Shown: piece after piece, positions 27,486-36,056 of the stretch
Layout: each line of letters opens with the position of its first letter
Numbering within the stretch: position 1 is the stretch's first letter
DNA from: Microbacteriaceae bacterium
GTDB taxonomy: Bacteria > Actinomycetota > Actinomycetes > Actinomycetales > Microbacteriaceae
Length of the DNA: 57,449 nucleotides
Assembly (NCBI GenBank): GCA_025464995.1
Contig: JAODMO010000041.1
Coordinates: forward strand, 1 to 57,449
Direction of reading: 5' to 3'
Notes under the pieces: model-generated
Seen by the model: the letters and a program-made list of their open reading frames with translations, nothing else
Told to the model about the DNA's origin: nothing
The model's database searches: none
Program-made: the position numbers and the translations under genes

Positions 27486-28382
27486 TCAAGGCGTCGGCGA
27501 CCCGCCGTTCACGTTGAGGGTCTCCCCGATCACGTAGCTCGATTCCGGCGACGCGAGGAACACGTAGGCCGGGGCGAGTTCGGCGGGCTGGCCCCACCGG
27601 CCGAGGGGAGTCCCCGAGCCGACCTCCGGCAGCTCCTCGGGCGGCTGGCCGCCGGCCGTCTGCAGCGGTGTCCAGATCGGTCCGGGCGCGACAGCGTTGA
27701 CGCGGATGCCCTTGGGGGCGAGCTGCTGAGCGAGTCCCTTCGTGAAGTTGTTGATAGCCGCCTTCGTCGACGCGTAATCGACCAGCGTCTCCGAAGGGAC
27801 ATAGGCCTGGATTGAGGTCGTGTTGATGATCGTCGCCCCGGGCTTGAGGTGAGGGAGGGCGGCCTTGGTGATCCAGAACATCGCGTACACGTTGGTCTTG
27901 TACGTCTCGTCGAACTGTTCGTCGGTGATGTCGAGCAGGTCAGACTGGTTCTGCTGCTTGCCGGCGTTGTTGACGAGGATATCAAGTCCGCCGAGCTCCC
28001 TCATCGCGGTGGCGACGAGCTCGCGGCTGAACTCGGCGGTGGTGATGTCGCCGGGGATGGCGACCGCCTTGCGGCCCGCCTCCTCGATCAAGGCGACGAC
28101 CTCGCGGGCATCCGTCTCCTCCTCCGGGAGGTAGGAGATGGCAACATCGGCCCCCTCCCGGGCGTAGGCGATGGCGACAGCCGCGCCGATACCGGAGTCG
28201 CCGCCCGTCACGAGTGCCTTGCGACCCTGGAGCCGCCCCGTGCCGCGGTACGTCTTCTCCCCGCGATCGGCCTTCTCATCGAGATTCGCGTCGAGGCCCG
28301 CACCCTCCTGGTACTGGACGCTCGGGTCGATACCGGAGTACTTCTTGCTCGGATCTTCGACGGTGTACTGGTCTTTTGACAT
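27486..28382 (-). CDS. SDR family oxidoreductase with N-terminal extension (paralog 2)
   Basis: A 298-residue short-chain dehydrogenase of the same YghA-like architecture as the gene at 23483: N-terminal extension (1-50), cofactor site TGGDSGIGAAVA, intact NNAGKQQ, active Ser in TTSIQAY and YASTK. All catalytic positions are present, so it looks functional. Downstream lies a decayed membrane protein; upstream, a decayed prenyltransferase-repeat protein. Confidence 0.92.
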   Translation of the reverse strand: MSKDQYTVEDPSKKYSGIDPSVQYQEGAGLDANLDEKADRGEKTYRGTGRLQGRKALVTGGDSGIGAAVAIAYAREGADVAISYLPEEETDAREVVALIEEAGRKAVAIPGDITTAEFSRELVATAMRELGGLDILVNNAGKQQNQSDLLDITDEQFDETYKTNVYAMFWITKAALPHLKPGATIINTTSIQAYVPSETLVDYASTKAAINNFTKGLAQQLAPKGIRVNAVAPGPIWTPLQTAGGQPPEELPEVGSGTPLGRWGQPAELAPAYVFLASPESSYVIGETLNVNGGSPTP

Positions 28383-28439
28383 GGTCTCCCTTACCTAGTC
28401 GGTGTTGCTGCCTTTCGAGCGTATGCGCCGGTCTGCACA

Positions 28440-28881
28440 CGAGGCAGGGGTTGCGGTCGCCGACGGATTCAGTCGGCCCAGCGCAGCGCTCGGTGTACGG
28501 CCAGCGTCCGTCGGCCATCCGGCGTGACCGCACCAGCGCCACCGCCTCGTCGAGTACTCCTCGCACCGCCGACGGGCCTCGACGCCTTCGGCAGGCACGC
28601 CGTACCTGCGCTCGTACTCGAGAAGGCTCTCGAGCAAGCAGACGATGGAGTGGAACGAGCACCGCACGCTCCTCGGGGCGTCGCAATTCCAGCCGCCGTC
28701 TGCCAGCTGCTCCCCCGAGAAGCTCGTCCCGGAGCGCCTCTCATACAGCAGGTGCAGGCTGTAGAGGGCGTAGCGCCAGCGGTTCCGGATCGCGCAGCGC
28801 CCGGTAGCGGATGGCGGGATCGGCAGCCATGAGCCACAAGCGCATCGACGCCTCCTCGGGCATCCCGGTCGCCTCCCGCAT
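28440..28881 (-). pseudogene. Decayed squalene-cyclase/prenyltransferase-repeat-like protein
   Basis: Pieces in three frames follow the order of an actinobacterial toroid (alpha/alpha) protein. From ATG 28881: LWLMAADPAIRYRALRD, then in a second frame RYALYSLHLLYER and LADGGWNCDAP, then SFHSIVCLLESLLEYERRYG and RRRCEEY, and last in a third frame AVALVRSRRMADGRWPY. Much of the middle of the normal protein is absent. Multiple shifts and deletions mean genuine decay. Confidence 0.65.
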
Positions 28882-28899
28882 CCTTCAGCTGGTGCCTCG

Positions 28900-29328
28900 T
28901 CAGCCCGCGGCCTTCGCCACGAGCGCGCCGAGCATCGCCACGTCGGCGTCCGTCAGGTCGTTGTTGACGGCGAACGCCGTCGACCACACCGCGCCGTCGT
29001 CCAAGGATGCAGCCGTGTCGAACTCGAATGTCGAGTAGCGCACCTTGAACTTCGACTTCGGCTTGAAGAAGCAGATGACCTTGCCGTCGCGCGCCCACGC
29101 GGGGAACCCGTAGTACGTCTTCGGGTCGAGGTGCGGCGCCGAGGCGACGACCATCGCGCGGATGCGCTCGGCCAGCTGGCGCTCGTCATCCGGGAGGGCG
29201 GCGATCGCCTGCTCGTTGGCGGCCGCGTCGTTACCCTTGTCGGTTGCCACCTTGAGCTCCTTCGCTCGGGCACGCATCGCCTTCTTCTCTTCCGGGCTGA
29301 AAGTTCCTGAGTTCGTCGCATCGACCAT
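28900..29328 (-). CDS. DUF1801 (YdhG/iron chaperone-like) protein
   Basis: A 142-residue protein with a charged N-terminal helix (about 1-45) followed by the DUF1801 fold: ERIRAMVVASAPHLDPKTYYGFPAW, DGKVICFFKPKSKFKVR, and a C-terminal hydrophobic end. Bacterial DUF1801 proteins have been linked to iron handling, without a defined reaction. ATG 29328 follows TACACT by about 11 nt with no ribosome site, so a leaderless message is possible. Divergent from GrpB. Confidence 0.85.
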   Translation of the reverse strand: MVDATNSGTFSPEEKKAMRARAKELKVATDKGNDAAANEQAIAALPDDERQLAERIRAMVVASAPHLDPKTYYGFPAWARDGKVICFFKPKSKFKVRYSTFEFDTAASLDDGAVWSTAFAVNNDLTDADVAMLGALVAKAAG

Positions 29329-29376
29329 GGGCTCAGTGTAGGGAGCTATCGGGCATGGGAGGCGGTCGATGGGAAG

Positions 29377-29952
29377 ATGATTCCCGTGGCAAACGCAATG
29401 AATCCCCGCCGACCGGATGTCGACGACGTCGACATCATCGGCGGAGACGAGATACGCCAACTCGAGGTAGTCCGTTACGACGACGGGTGGCCCGCGATCT
29501 TCGCAGCACACCGGGAGCGACTCCGCGAGGCTCTCGGTGCCACCCCCGCCGACATTGAACACATCGGATCGACTTCGGTGCCCGGACTGGCGGCGAAGCC
29601 GATCATCGACATCGTCGTCGCGGTCGATGACATAACCGCGGAGGACGACTATCTCGGCCCCATTCTGGCGGCTGGCTACCGGCTGCGAGTCCGCGAGCCG
29701 GGACATCGATTGGTGCGCCCTCCAGACCGCGATGTGCACGTCCACATCTACGGCAAGGGCGATCCGGCGATTGAGATGTACCTCCTGCTGCGTGATCATC
29801 TGCGCGTGGACGCCGACGACCGCGCGCTCTATGCGGAGACGAAACGAGCTCTGATCGAGCAGGGGTTCGACGACATGAACGCCTACTCAGACGCGAAGAC
29901 CGAGGTGATAGGGGCGATCATGGTGCGGGCGCGAGCATGCGCGGCCGTCTGA
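29377..29952 (+). CDS. GrpB family protein (UPF0157, nucleotidyltransferase fold)
   Basis: A 191-residue protein with the GrpB core: VRYDDGWPAIFAAHRERL, EHIGSTSVPGLAAKPIIDI (the GS...D.D-like nucleotidyltransferase loop) and HVHIYGKGDP. Function not established. The start at 29377 is uncertain; ATG 29398 is a possible alternative since the first 20 residues are not conserved-looking. Confidence 0.88.
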   Translation: MIPVANAMNPRRPDVDDVDIIGGDEIRQLEVVRYDDGWPAIFAAHRERLREALGATPADIEHIGSTSVPGLAAKPIIDIVVAVDDITAEDDYLGPILAAGYRLRVREPGHRLVRPPDRDVHVHIYGKGDPAIEMYLLLRDHLRVDADDRALYAETKRALIEQGFDDMNAYSDAKTEVIGAIMVRARACAAV

Positions 29953-30019
29953 CAGACCAGCCGTCGACAGGGCGGGAACCGAATGGCATGATCGGTAGCC
30001 AAGACACGAAGGAGTGCGC

Positions 30020-30364
30020 GTGGCCCTATTTGCCGTACTCATCTACGCCGACGATTCGCTGCATTCGCCTGATGCGACTCCGGAAGACCTGGCGGAACCA
30101 GACGCGCATGCCGACCAGCTCAGGGCGGGCGGTTGGATGCGCGCAGCCTATGCCTTCACACCGCGGGGGATGGCGAGGTCGATCCGGTCCACTGGCGTCT
30201 CGGTCGGCCCCTATATCGAGTCCGAACAGGTGGTTGCCGGCTTCTACGTGATCGACGCCCCCGACCTCGATGCCGCCCTCATCATCGCCGGCACCAACAA
30301 CGTGATCACGGACGGCGGTGGGGTCGAGGTTCGCCCCGTGCACAGTGGCGGGCCCATCGAATAA
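30020..30364 (+). CDS. YCII-related domain protein
   Basis: A 114-residue ferredoxin-like alpha/beta protein of the YCII/dimeric alpha-beta barrel type. It begins MALFAVLIYADDS and ends with the VEVRPVHS strand typical of YCII proteins that act in small-molecule or sigma-factor-linked contexts. GTG 30020 is chosen because GAAGGAG (30008-30014) stands 5 nt upstream; the earlier in-frame GTG at 30014 overlaps this site. Confidence 0.8.
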   Translation: MALFAVLIYADDSLHSPDATPEDLAEPDAHADQLRAGGWMRAAYAFTPRGMARSIRSTGVSVGPYIESEQVVAGFYVIDAPDLDAALIIAGTNNVITDGGGVEVRPVHSGGPIE

Positions 30365-30602
30365 GGAATCGGCTCCACACCCCCGCCGGTCGGAAGGCTG
30401 CCCTCGATCCCCGGCAATTGCGTCGGCCTAGCGTGGCGGGGTGCCGCTGACCTCGTGACATCGAACCGCGGGGCGGCCGAGTAGGCCGCCACAAGACCGC
30501 GGCCGCGATGTCGGACGAGGTCCGGCAGGTGCAGAGCGCCGACGTAGCGCTGTTCGGCGTCGACGTGTGTGTTCAAAACGCGGGGCCGGTCGATCCTTCG
30601 TC

Positions 30603-30776
30603 TCAAACGCCCGGGCGTGGGCCGCGTCGAATCGGCCAGCTCGCCGCGATCTCGTCGGCACCGTTTGCGCGCTCGCCACCGCTGTGCCAGCCGTGAAGCT
30701 CGAGTCCGCGTACGCCGAGCGGACGTTCCAGGCTCTGATCGGGCCCGGCAACGAAACCGTCGAGCGAGATCGACAT
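30603..30776 (-). pseudogene. Truncated dihydrofolate reductase/RibD-C family remnant
   Basis: ATG 30776 begins MSISLDGFVAGPDQSLERPL, the hallmark N terminus of this family, then passes from LHGW directly to GGERANGADEIAASW, skipping part of the fold, and stops after 57 residues. The rest of the family length (about 190 residues) is lost; the sequence between 30365 and 30602 shows no intact gene. Confidence 0.65.
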
Positions 30777-30877
30777 AGGGCAGGTCGTGTCTGGCGTAGG
30801 CAGCCCTTTCCGAGGCGCTCGCGTTCGTGAGCGGTGACCCGTAACCTCCACCAGACGATTCGTGACACGACGTCGGT

Positions 30878-31975
30878 TCAACGCGCGGGCTTGACGCCCG
30901 TGAGGGTTCGGGAGTGAGGGATGCGGAGCAGCAGCAGGCCGATGGCCCAGGCGGTTCCGATCGTGATGACGAAGACCAGAGGTCTCGAGAGGCCGAGTGA
31001 TTGGACGACGGTGATCACCGCCGGATGGATGAACAACACCGTCAGACTCGCCTTCGCGAGCGCCGTGGCCACCCGGGGCAGCCGCCCGATGACTCCGCCG
31101 ACGTGCGCTCGTCCGGCACCCGCCGCGGCGCGGACATCTATGCGGGCGGGTCCGTCGCCGAGTAGGCCCTGTGCGACGAGGATGAAGCCGACGGACAGGG
31201 CTATCGCCAGCGCCACGCTCGCGATAGGGGTGCCCACGTCGAGCCGTTTCAGATCCAGTGGCTCCGACCATCGCAGCACGATGACGGCGAAAGAGACCGC
31301 GAGCAGTCCGCCCCCCACGACTGTGGGGAAGCGGAGAGTTGCGCTGAAATGCCTCAGGGTCTGCCCCGCGACGATGAATACGATGCCCGGGAACGCGAGC
31401 CCGAGGCTCAAAGGCAGGAACCTCACGGGCTGTTCTGGGATGTATACGGCGACGACGAGCAGAGCCGCGGCGATGGCCCATTGCCAGGGCAGCGGCAGTT
31501 GCGAGATCGGCCAGTAGACGACGGCGGCGAAGAACAGAGCCGTCACGAACCACATCGCCCAAAAGGGGCTGCCCGTGGCGAAATCCCCGCCCCAGAGAAT
31601 GTGAAGGAACCTTGTAGGGGTAAAGCGACCGTCGGAACTCTCGCTCCACGAAGCGATGCTCCCCAGAATCAGAAGCCAGGCGAAATATGGCAGAAGCAGG
31701 GAATCGAACCGGTTTTTGACCTCCGTGTTGAACGGTCTCCCCTGTTTCCAGAGGTAGCCCGAGAGCACGAAGAAGATCGGCACGTGCCAGCTGTAGAGGA
31801 ACGGTCGTGCGGCACCGTGGACCCAGATATGACCTGCTACGACCGCCAGCATCGCGAACACGCGAAGGGCGTCGAGGGATGCCGAGCGGGCGCCGTGTTG
31901 GACAGGGCGGGCAGCGCCATCCAACCGTGACTGTGGTATCTCGCTGGTTCCGCCGGCGCGGCAGCCGCTACTCAT
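30878..31975 (-). CDS. Acyltransferase family 3 membrane protein
   Basis: A 365-residue integral membrane O-acyltransferase-like protein with about ten segments. The N-terminal signature is ASLDALRVFAMLAVVAGHIW with the catalytic-type His, followed by HVPIFFVLSGYL. Such enzymes acetylate or acylate cell-surface glycans. ATG 31975; a hydrophilic 30-residue N-terminal tail precedes the first segment. First gene of the envelope-related region, with 131 bp to the DedA gene on the same strand. Confidence 0.88.
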   Translation of the reverse strand: MSSGCRAGGTSEIPQSRLDGAARPVQHGARSASLDALRVFAMLAVVAGHIWVHGAARPFLYSWHVPIFFVLSGYLWKQGRPFNTEVKNRFDSLLLPYFAWLLILGSIASWSESSDGRFTPTRFLHILWGGDFATGSPFWAMWFVTALFFAAVVYWPISQLPLPWQWAIAAALLVVAVYIPEQPVRFLPLSLGLAFPGIVFIVAGQTLRHFSATLRFPTVVGGGLLAVSFAVIVLRWSEPLDLKRLDVGTPIASVALAIALSVGFILVAQGLLGDGPARIDVRAAAGAGRAHVGGVIGRLPRVATALAKASLTVLFIHPAVITVVQSLGLSRPLVFVITIGTAWAIGLLLLRIPHSRTLTGVKPAR

Positions 31976-32106
31976 GATCCTCCCCGTACCTCTCGGCGGG
32001 TCATCCCTCGGTGGATGCGAGCTCCCGAGCTACAGCCCTGCGAGGGCCCACGGAAAATGTCGCAAAGAAAAGCGGATACCACCAGGGCCTTGACCCGTTC
32101 GGAACT

Positions 32107-32769
32107 TCATTCTGCGACGTCGACCGTCGATTTGCGCCTGGCCGCGATTGCCCGGCTGAGGATGGGGACGACGGAGATCACGACGATGCCGATGAGCACC
32201 AGATCGATGTAGCGTGCTGCGAAGTCAGCGACTCCCGCGATGTGGGCGAGGCCGAAACCGAGAAGTACGAGGAGGAGTGTCCAGGCCGCACCCCCGACGA
32301 TGTTGAACATCGCGAACAGGTGCCGCGGCATCTTCCCGACTCCCGCGGCGACGGGGGCGAAGGTGCGCACGACTGGCACGAAGCGGGCCACCGTCACGGC
32401 TGCGGGGCCGAAGCGATCGAAGAATCCCTGGGTGCGAGTGACGCTCTCAATACTGAAGAGTCCGGAATCCCGGCGTTCGAAGATCCGTGGGCCGGACTTT
32501 CGCCCGAAGAAGAAGCCCACCTGGTCTCCCAAAACCGCGGCGAGCGCGATGGCTGGGATGACGACCCACAGCGGTTGGCTGATGACACCGCTCAACACGA
32601 GCACGCCGGTGAAGAACAGCAGAGTGTCACCCGGCAGGAAGAAGCCGATGAGCAACCCCGTCTCCGCAAAGACGATGCCGCACACGACGATGAGCCCCCA
32701 TGGGCCCGCGCCGGAGATGATGGACTGTGGGTCCAGCACACCGGATGTGAACGAGGTCGAGAGGAACAT
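32107..32769 (-). CDS. DedA family membrane protein
   Basis: A 220-residue DedA/SNARE-associated protein, a group now linked to lipid flipping such as undecaprenyl-phosphate recycling, and to cationic-peptide resistance in Gram-negatives. Core motifs: FFLPGDTLLFFTG, LGDQVGFFFGRKSG and FVPVVRTFAPVAAGVGKM with the conserved Arg. ATG 32769. Direct repeats CGAAGA/CTAAGG with an 11-bp period lie 25-41 nt upstream, the same kind as before GT39 and GT2. Confidence 0.92.
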   Translation of the reverse strand: MFLSTSFTSGVLDPQSIISGAGPWGLIVVCGIVFAETGLLIGFFLPGDTLLFFTGVLVLSGVISQPLWVVIPAIALAAVLGDQVGFFFGRKSGPRIFERRDSGLFSIESVTRTQGFFDRFGPAAVTVARFVPVVRTFAPVAAGVGKMPRHLFAMFNIVGGAAWTLLLVLLGFGLAHIAGVADFAARYIDLVLIGIVVISVVPILSRAIAARRKSTVDVAE

Positions 32770-32793
32770 GGTGACGATCGTCTCTGGGACTTT

Positions 32794-32810
32794 CTAAGGA
32801 AGGTCGAAGA
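32794..32810 (-). promoter_or_regulatory. Candidate response-regulator operator for the DedA gene
   Basis: On the minus strand TCTTCG and CCTTAG start 11 bp apart (32805-32810 and 32794-32799), a diverged match to the TCTTAG-N5-TCTTAG pattern found elsewhere in this region. Confidence 0.4.
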
Positions 32811-32839
32811 ATCGGTGGGTTCTCTGACGCGTCGCTTCT

Positions 32840-32856
32840 TCTGTTAAGAGTCTTAG
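32840..32856 (+). promoter_or_regulatory. Candidate response-regulator operator for the COG4705-type gene
   Basis: TCTGTT (32840-32845) and TCTTAG (32851-32856), 11-bp period, 50 nt before the start codon at 32906. The period fits tandem binding of an OmpR-type regulator. Confidence 0.5.
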
Positions 32857-32905
32857 ACCTGTGCCTGTTCGCTGGTGCCATCCACTCTCGTCGAAGGAGC
32901 CAGCA

Positions 32906-33733
32906 ATGAGTCAGCCGCCAGTCGTCACCGAGCCGCGCACGCGTCGGATGTTGAACAAGGTGCCCGAAGTCACCCTTGTCTTCTGGATCATCAAAGTTCT
33001 CGCGACCACAGTGGGCGAGACGGCCGCAGATTATCTCAACGTCGATCTCGGCCTCGGATTGACGGTCACCTCGATCGTCATGGCCGTGCTTCTGATCGCC
33101 GCCCTGGTCGCCCAGTTCGAACTGCGTCGCTACATCCCGGCGGTGTATTGGTTGTCGGTCGTCCTCATCAGCGTCGTGGGCACCCTGATCACCGACAATC
33201 TCACCGACAGCGCCGGCGTTCCGTTGTGGACCACCACGGTCGTGTTCGCGGTGGCGCTCGGGGTGACTTTCACCGTCTGGTTCGCTCAGGAGAAGACCCT
33301 CTCCATCCACTCCATCGTCACCACCCGTCGAGAGACCTTCTACTGGCTGGCGGTGCTTTTCACCTTCGCTCTCGGCACTGCCGCCGGCGACCTCGTCGCC
33401 GAGAGTCTCAACCTCGGCTTCTTCGTCGCGCTGCTCGTCTTCGCCGGTGCGATCGCGGTAGTGGCGGTCGCCTACTTCGTCTTCCACATCAACGCCGTGC
33501 TCGCATTCTGGACGGCCTACATCCTCACGAGGCCTCTCGGTGCCTCTACCGGCGACCTGCTCTCCCAGCCCACAGCTGACGGCGGCCTCGGGCTCGGTAC
33601 CACCGGCACGAGCGCGCTGTTCCTCGTGGTGATCGTGGCGCTCGTCATTGTGCTCACCGTGCGAAATCCGAAGGCGGCAACAGCCCTTGACCCCGTAGCG
33701 GAGCGAGCACGACCCTTGCAATGGCGGCGGTAG
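32906..33733 (+). CDS. COG4705-type membrane protein with fourfold internal repeat
   Basis: A 275-residue polytopic protein with about eight membrane segments. Four copies of an (F/Y)W-x9-G-x3-(G/T)D-x-L-like unit are visible: FWIIKVLATTVGETAADYL, YWLSVVLISVVGTLITDNL, YWLAVLFTFALGTAAGDLV and FWTAYILTRPLGASTGDLL. Each unit is a membrane hairpin with a conserved acidic residue in the membrane, which suggests ion binding or transport by inference only. AAGGAG stands 7 nt before ATG 32906. Divergent from DedA with shared control sequence. Confidence 0.85.
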   Translation: MSQPPVVTEPRTRRMLNKVPEVTLVFWIIKVLATTVGETAADYLNVDLGLGLTVTSIVMAVLLIAALVAQFELRRYIPAVYWLSVVLISVVGTLITDNLTDSAGVPLWTTTVVFAVALGVTFTVWFAQEKTLSIHSIVTTRRETFYWLAVLFTFALGTAAGDLVAESLNLGFFVALLVFAGAIAVVAVAYFVFHINAVLAFWTAYILTRPLGASTGDLLSQPTADGGLGLGTTGTSALFLVVIVALVIVLTVRNPKAATALDPVAERARPLQWRR

Positions 33734-33764
33734 CACGCTCAGGGTGGGAGCCTAAACTCACGGA

Positions 33765-34438
33765 GTGAACCCAGCCGCGGTCGCCCTCTGCGTCGGGCTC
33801 CTCGACGTTATCACCGTTGTGGTTCTCCGGGCGGGTGCAATCCCCCTCGGCAGAACCGCTGTCACCGCCGTGAGTCGCGGCGCTGCGCAGCTAGGCCTGA
33901 TGAGCCTGCTTCTCGGTCTCGCCTTGACACAGGTGTGGGCAGGTGCGACTTTCCCCACGCACTTCCCGCCGTGGGTGTCGCCATCGTCAGCGGCGTAACG
34001 GTGACGATGGTCGTCGTATTCACAACAGGGGCGTTCGACCTCTCGCTCCGCTACGTGCTGGCCTTCTCCGGAACCGTGATCGGCGGTTCGATGAGCGCGG
34101 CGGGCTCCACCGGTCGGCAGCTCTGGCTGGGGATGGTGCACCGCCCCGACGAGATCGAAGGCTGGCTCGCTCTCGGCGCCACGCCCCGCCAAGCCGTCGC
34201 AGGAATCGCCCGATCCGCCGTGATCGAGCCTTTGCGGCCGGCGATCGACCAGACCAAGACGACCGGTCTGGTCACGCTGCCGGGTGCGTTTGTCGGCGCA
34301 ATCCTCGCCGGGGCGTCTCCGGTGCAGGCCGGCATCTTCCAGGTGACGGTGCTCGCCGGCCTCCTTGCCGCCGGTTCCGTGTCGGCGACAACGACGGCCT
34401 TCCTGCTCGGAGCACCGAAGCTGCTACCCGCGCGCTGA
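33765..34438 (+). pseudogene. FetB/UPF0014-type ABC permease, frame-broken
   Basis: The first part (33765 to about 33955) reads VGLLDVITVVVLRAG and RGAAQLGLMSLLLGLAL; the second part, in another frame to 34438, reads GVAIVSGVTVTMV and carries the UPF0014 signature LGATPRQAVAGIARSA, KTTGLVTLPGAFVGAILAG. Adding one C to the CCCC run near 33953-33957 restores a continuous protein of about 224 residues. No FetA ATPase gene is adjacent, so either a decayed orphan or a sequencing error. It overlaps the end of the convergent GT39 gene by 15 bp. Confidence 0.8.
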
Positions 34439-35998
34439 GGCAGCCGCCGACCGGCCGTGAGCCGGAAGGACGTACTCATAGATCACGCTCCGGTAGGCGG
34501 TGTATTCGTTCGCGGGCGCGTAGCCGAGCTGTTCGAGCGCCACCCTGTCGGTGTCATCGACGCCGGACGGGTCGGCGTATTCGACGAGCCACACCCGACC
34601 GACCCCGTCGAAGCGACCGAGAGCCGCCGCGTCGTGCACGTCATAAGCGGTGTCGTGCCAACTGGTGCCGGCGTCGTAGGCGACCTTGAGGGTGACGTCG
34701 CGAAGGCCGGCAAACGCTCGAGGGTAGACGTGCAAGGCGAGGCGCGGTCGACGAGAAGGGCGCACCGTCTCGTCGAACGCGACGGCGTCGCCGGTGGACG
34801 CGTGGGCGGCGATGATCGCACTGGTCTGCGCGAAGTCGCTGTGATTCTTCGCGTGCGGCTGGCGTTGCGAGAGCCAGGCTGGTGCCGCGCACGCCACGAC
34901 CACGAGCAGCGCGACCCCCAGCCACCATGCGCGACCGCGCACCGCCCATTCGAGCCCGATCGCCATGAGGATGGCGGCCGCGGGCGCGCAGTAGGAGAGA
35001 TACCGGGCCGTGTAGACCGGCACGATCGAGAAACCGCCGATGAGGATGACGGAGGGCACGAGCAGCCACGCGGCCGCGACCACATCGAGGCGCGGCATCC
35101 GGAATACCGAGCCGCTGACGCTGGATTCGCGGATATGCCAGCCGACGAATGCCGCTGCGATGGCGCAGGCAACGAGCGTCCAGGCGACGGTGGCGAACAG
35201 GGGCTGTCCGAACCACAGGGAGACCGCCAGTTTGTGAAGGGTGATCTCGTCACGGTGCCCGAGAAAGGCGATCTGTTTGCGTTCCAGAATCGCCCGCACG
35301 AACAGCGGCGCCACCGCCACCCCGACAGCAGTTACACTCGTCGCCCACCGAGCGACGAATCGTCGGTCTACGCGCGCCGACACGAGGATGAGCGCGTGGG
35401 CGATGGCGATCAGAATCACATAGAGGAAGACGTAGGTGCCGAGCGCGAGGAGAACGCCATAGGCGACCCACCAGGGGGCGGACGGGGTGCGCCGGTGGAT
35501 CAGCTCAAGCAGCAGCACGGTGAGCCACGCGACGATCGCGGCGGCGAATGCCGAGGAGCGTGTTTCGGCACCCATGTAGGTGACGCGTGGGATGACGGCG
35601 CAAATGACTCCTGCCGTGACCGCGATGCGGGCCGAGCCGAGGCGCCTGGCGATGAGCATCACCGCGGCGACAGTTGCTCCGACGGCCATTGCGCTGGGAA
35701 GTCGAACGGTGAATGGGGAGGCGCCGAACAGGCCGATCCAGAAGTGCAGCCCGAGATAGTAGGCGCCATGTACCGCATCGACGGTACCGAGCATCCTGAA
35801 CAGGCTGGGAAGGCTTCGGCTGGCCGACATGATGCTAGCCGCCTCGTCGCCCCACAGGGATGGAATCCACGAACCGGTGAGAGAGACGAGGGCGGCCGCG
35901 GCGGCGATGAGCGGGACCGCCCGTTTGAATCGCGTCGTCCCGGACCGCCTGAGTCCAGTCTCTCCGTCGAGCACTGGGGTGCGTGATCCGATCGTCAT
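34424..35998 (-). CDS. GT39-type polyprenyl-dependent membrane glycosyltransferase
   Basis: A 524-residue protein with about 11 membrane segments. The first external loop has WGDEAAS (D51, E52), the acidic pair of GT39/ArnT-like enzymes, followed by HGAYYLGLHFW and VRLPSAMA. Such enzymes move a sugar from a polyprenyl-phosphate carrier to a lipid, glycan or protein outside the membrane. The C-terminal 140 residues are soluble and probably extracellular. It lies 58 bp downstream of the histidine kinase on the same strand, with its own operator between them. Confidence 0.87.
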   Translation of the reverse strand: MTIGSRTPVLDGETGLRRSGTTRFKRAVPLIAAAAALVSLTGSWIPSLWGDEAASIMSASRSLPSLFRMLGTVDAVHGAYYLGLHFWIGLFGASPFTVRLPSAMAVGATVAAVMLIARRLGSARIAVTAGVICAVIPRVTYMGAETRSSAFAAAIVAWLTVLLLELIHRRTPSAPWWVAYGVLLALGTYVFLYVILIAIAHALILVSARVDRRFVARWATSVTAVGVAVAPLFVRAILERKQIAFLGHRDEITLHKLAVSLWFGQPLFATVAWTLVACAIAAAFVGWHIRESSVSGSVFRMPRLDVVAAAWLLVPSVILIGGFSIVPVYTARYLSYCAPAAAILMAIGLEWAVRGRAWWLGVALLVVVACAAPAWLSQRQPHAKNHSDFAQTSAIIAAHASTGDAVAFDETVRPSRRPRLALHVYPRAFAGLRDVTLKVAYDAGTSWHDTAYDVHDAAALGRFDGVGRVWLVEYADPSGVDDTDRVALEQLGYAPANEYTAYRSVIYEYVLPAHGRSAAASARG

Positions 35999-36021
35999 AC
36001 CCAAACCCAACCGGTAGGGCT

Positions 36022-36038
36022 CTCAGATGCACCTAAGA
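36022..36038 (-). promoter_or_regulatory. Candidate response-regulator operator for GT39
   Basis: On the minus strand TCTTAG (36033-36038) and TCTGAG (36022-36027) start 11 bp apart, 25-40 nt before the GT39 ATG. A TACCGGT at the -10 position follows, so the second half-site would stand in for a -35. Confidence 0.55.
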
Positions 36039-36056
36039 ATCACCGTGCGCCGAATG

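Noticed and set aside
32011..32847. A 278-codon plus-strand open frame
   Set aside because: Antisense to DedA; Glu/Asp/His-rich shadow composition.
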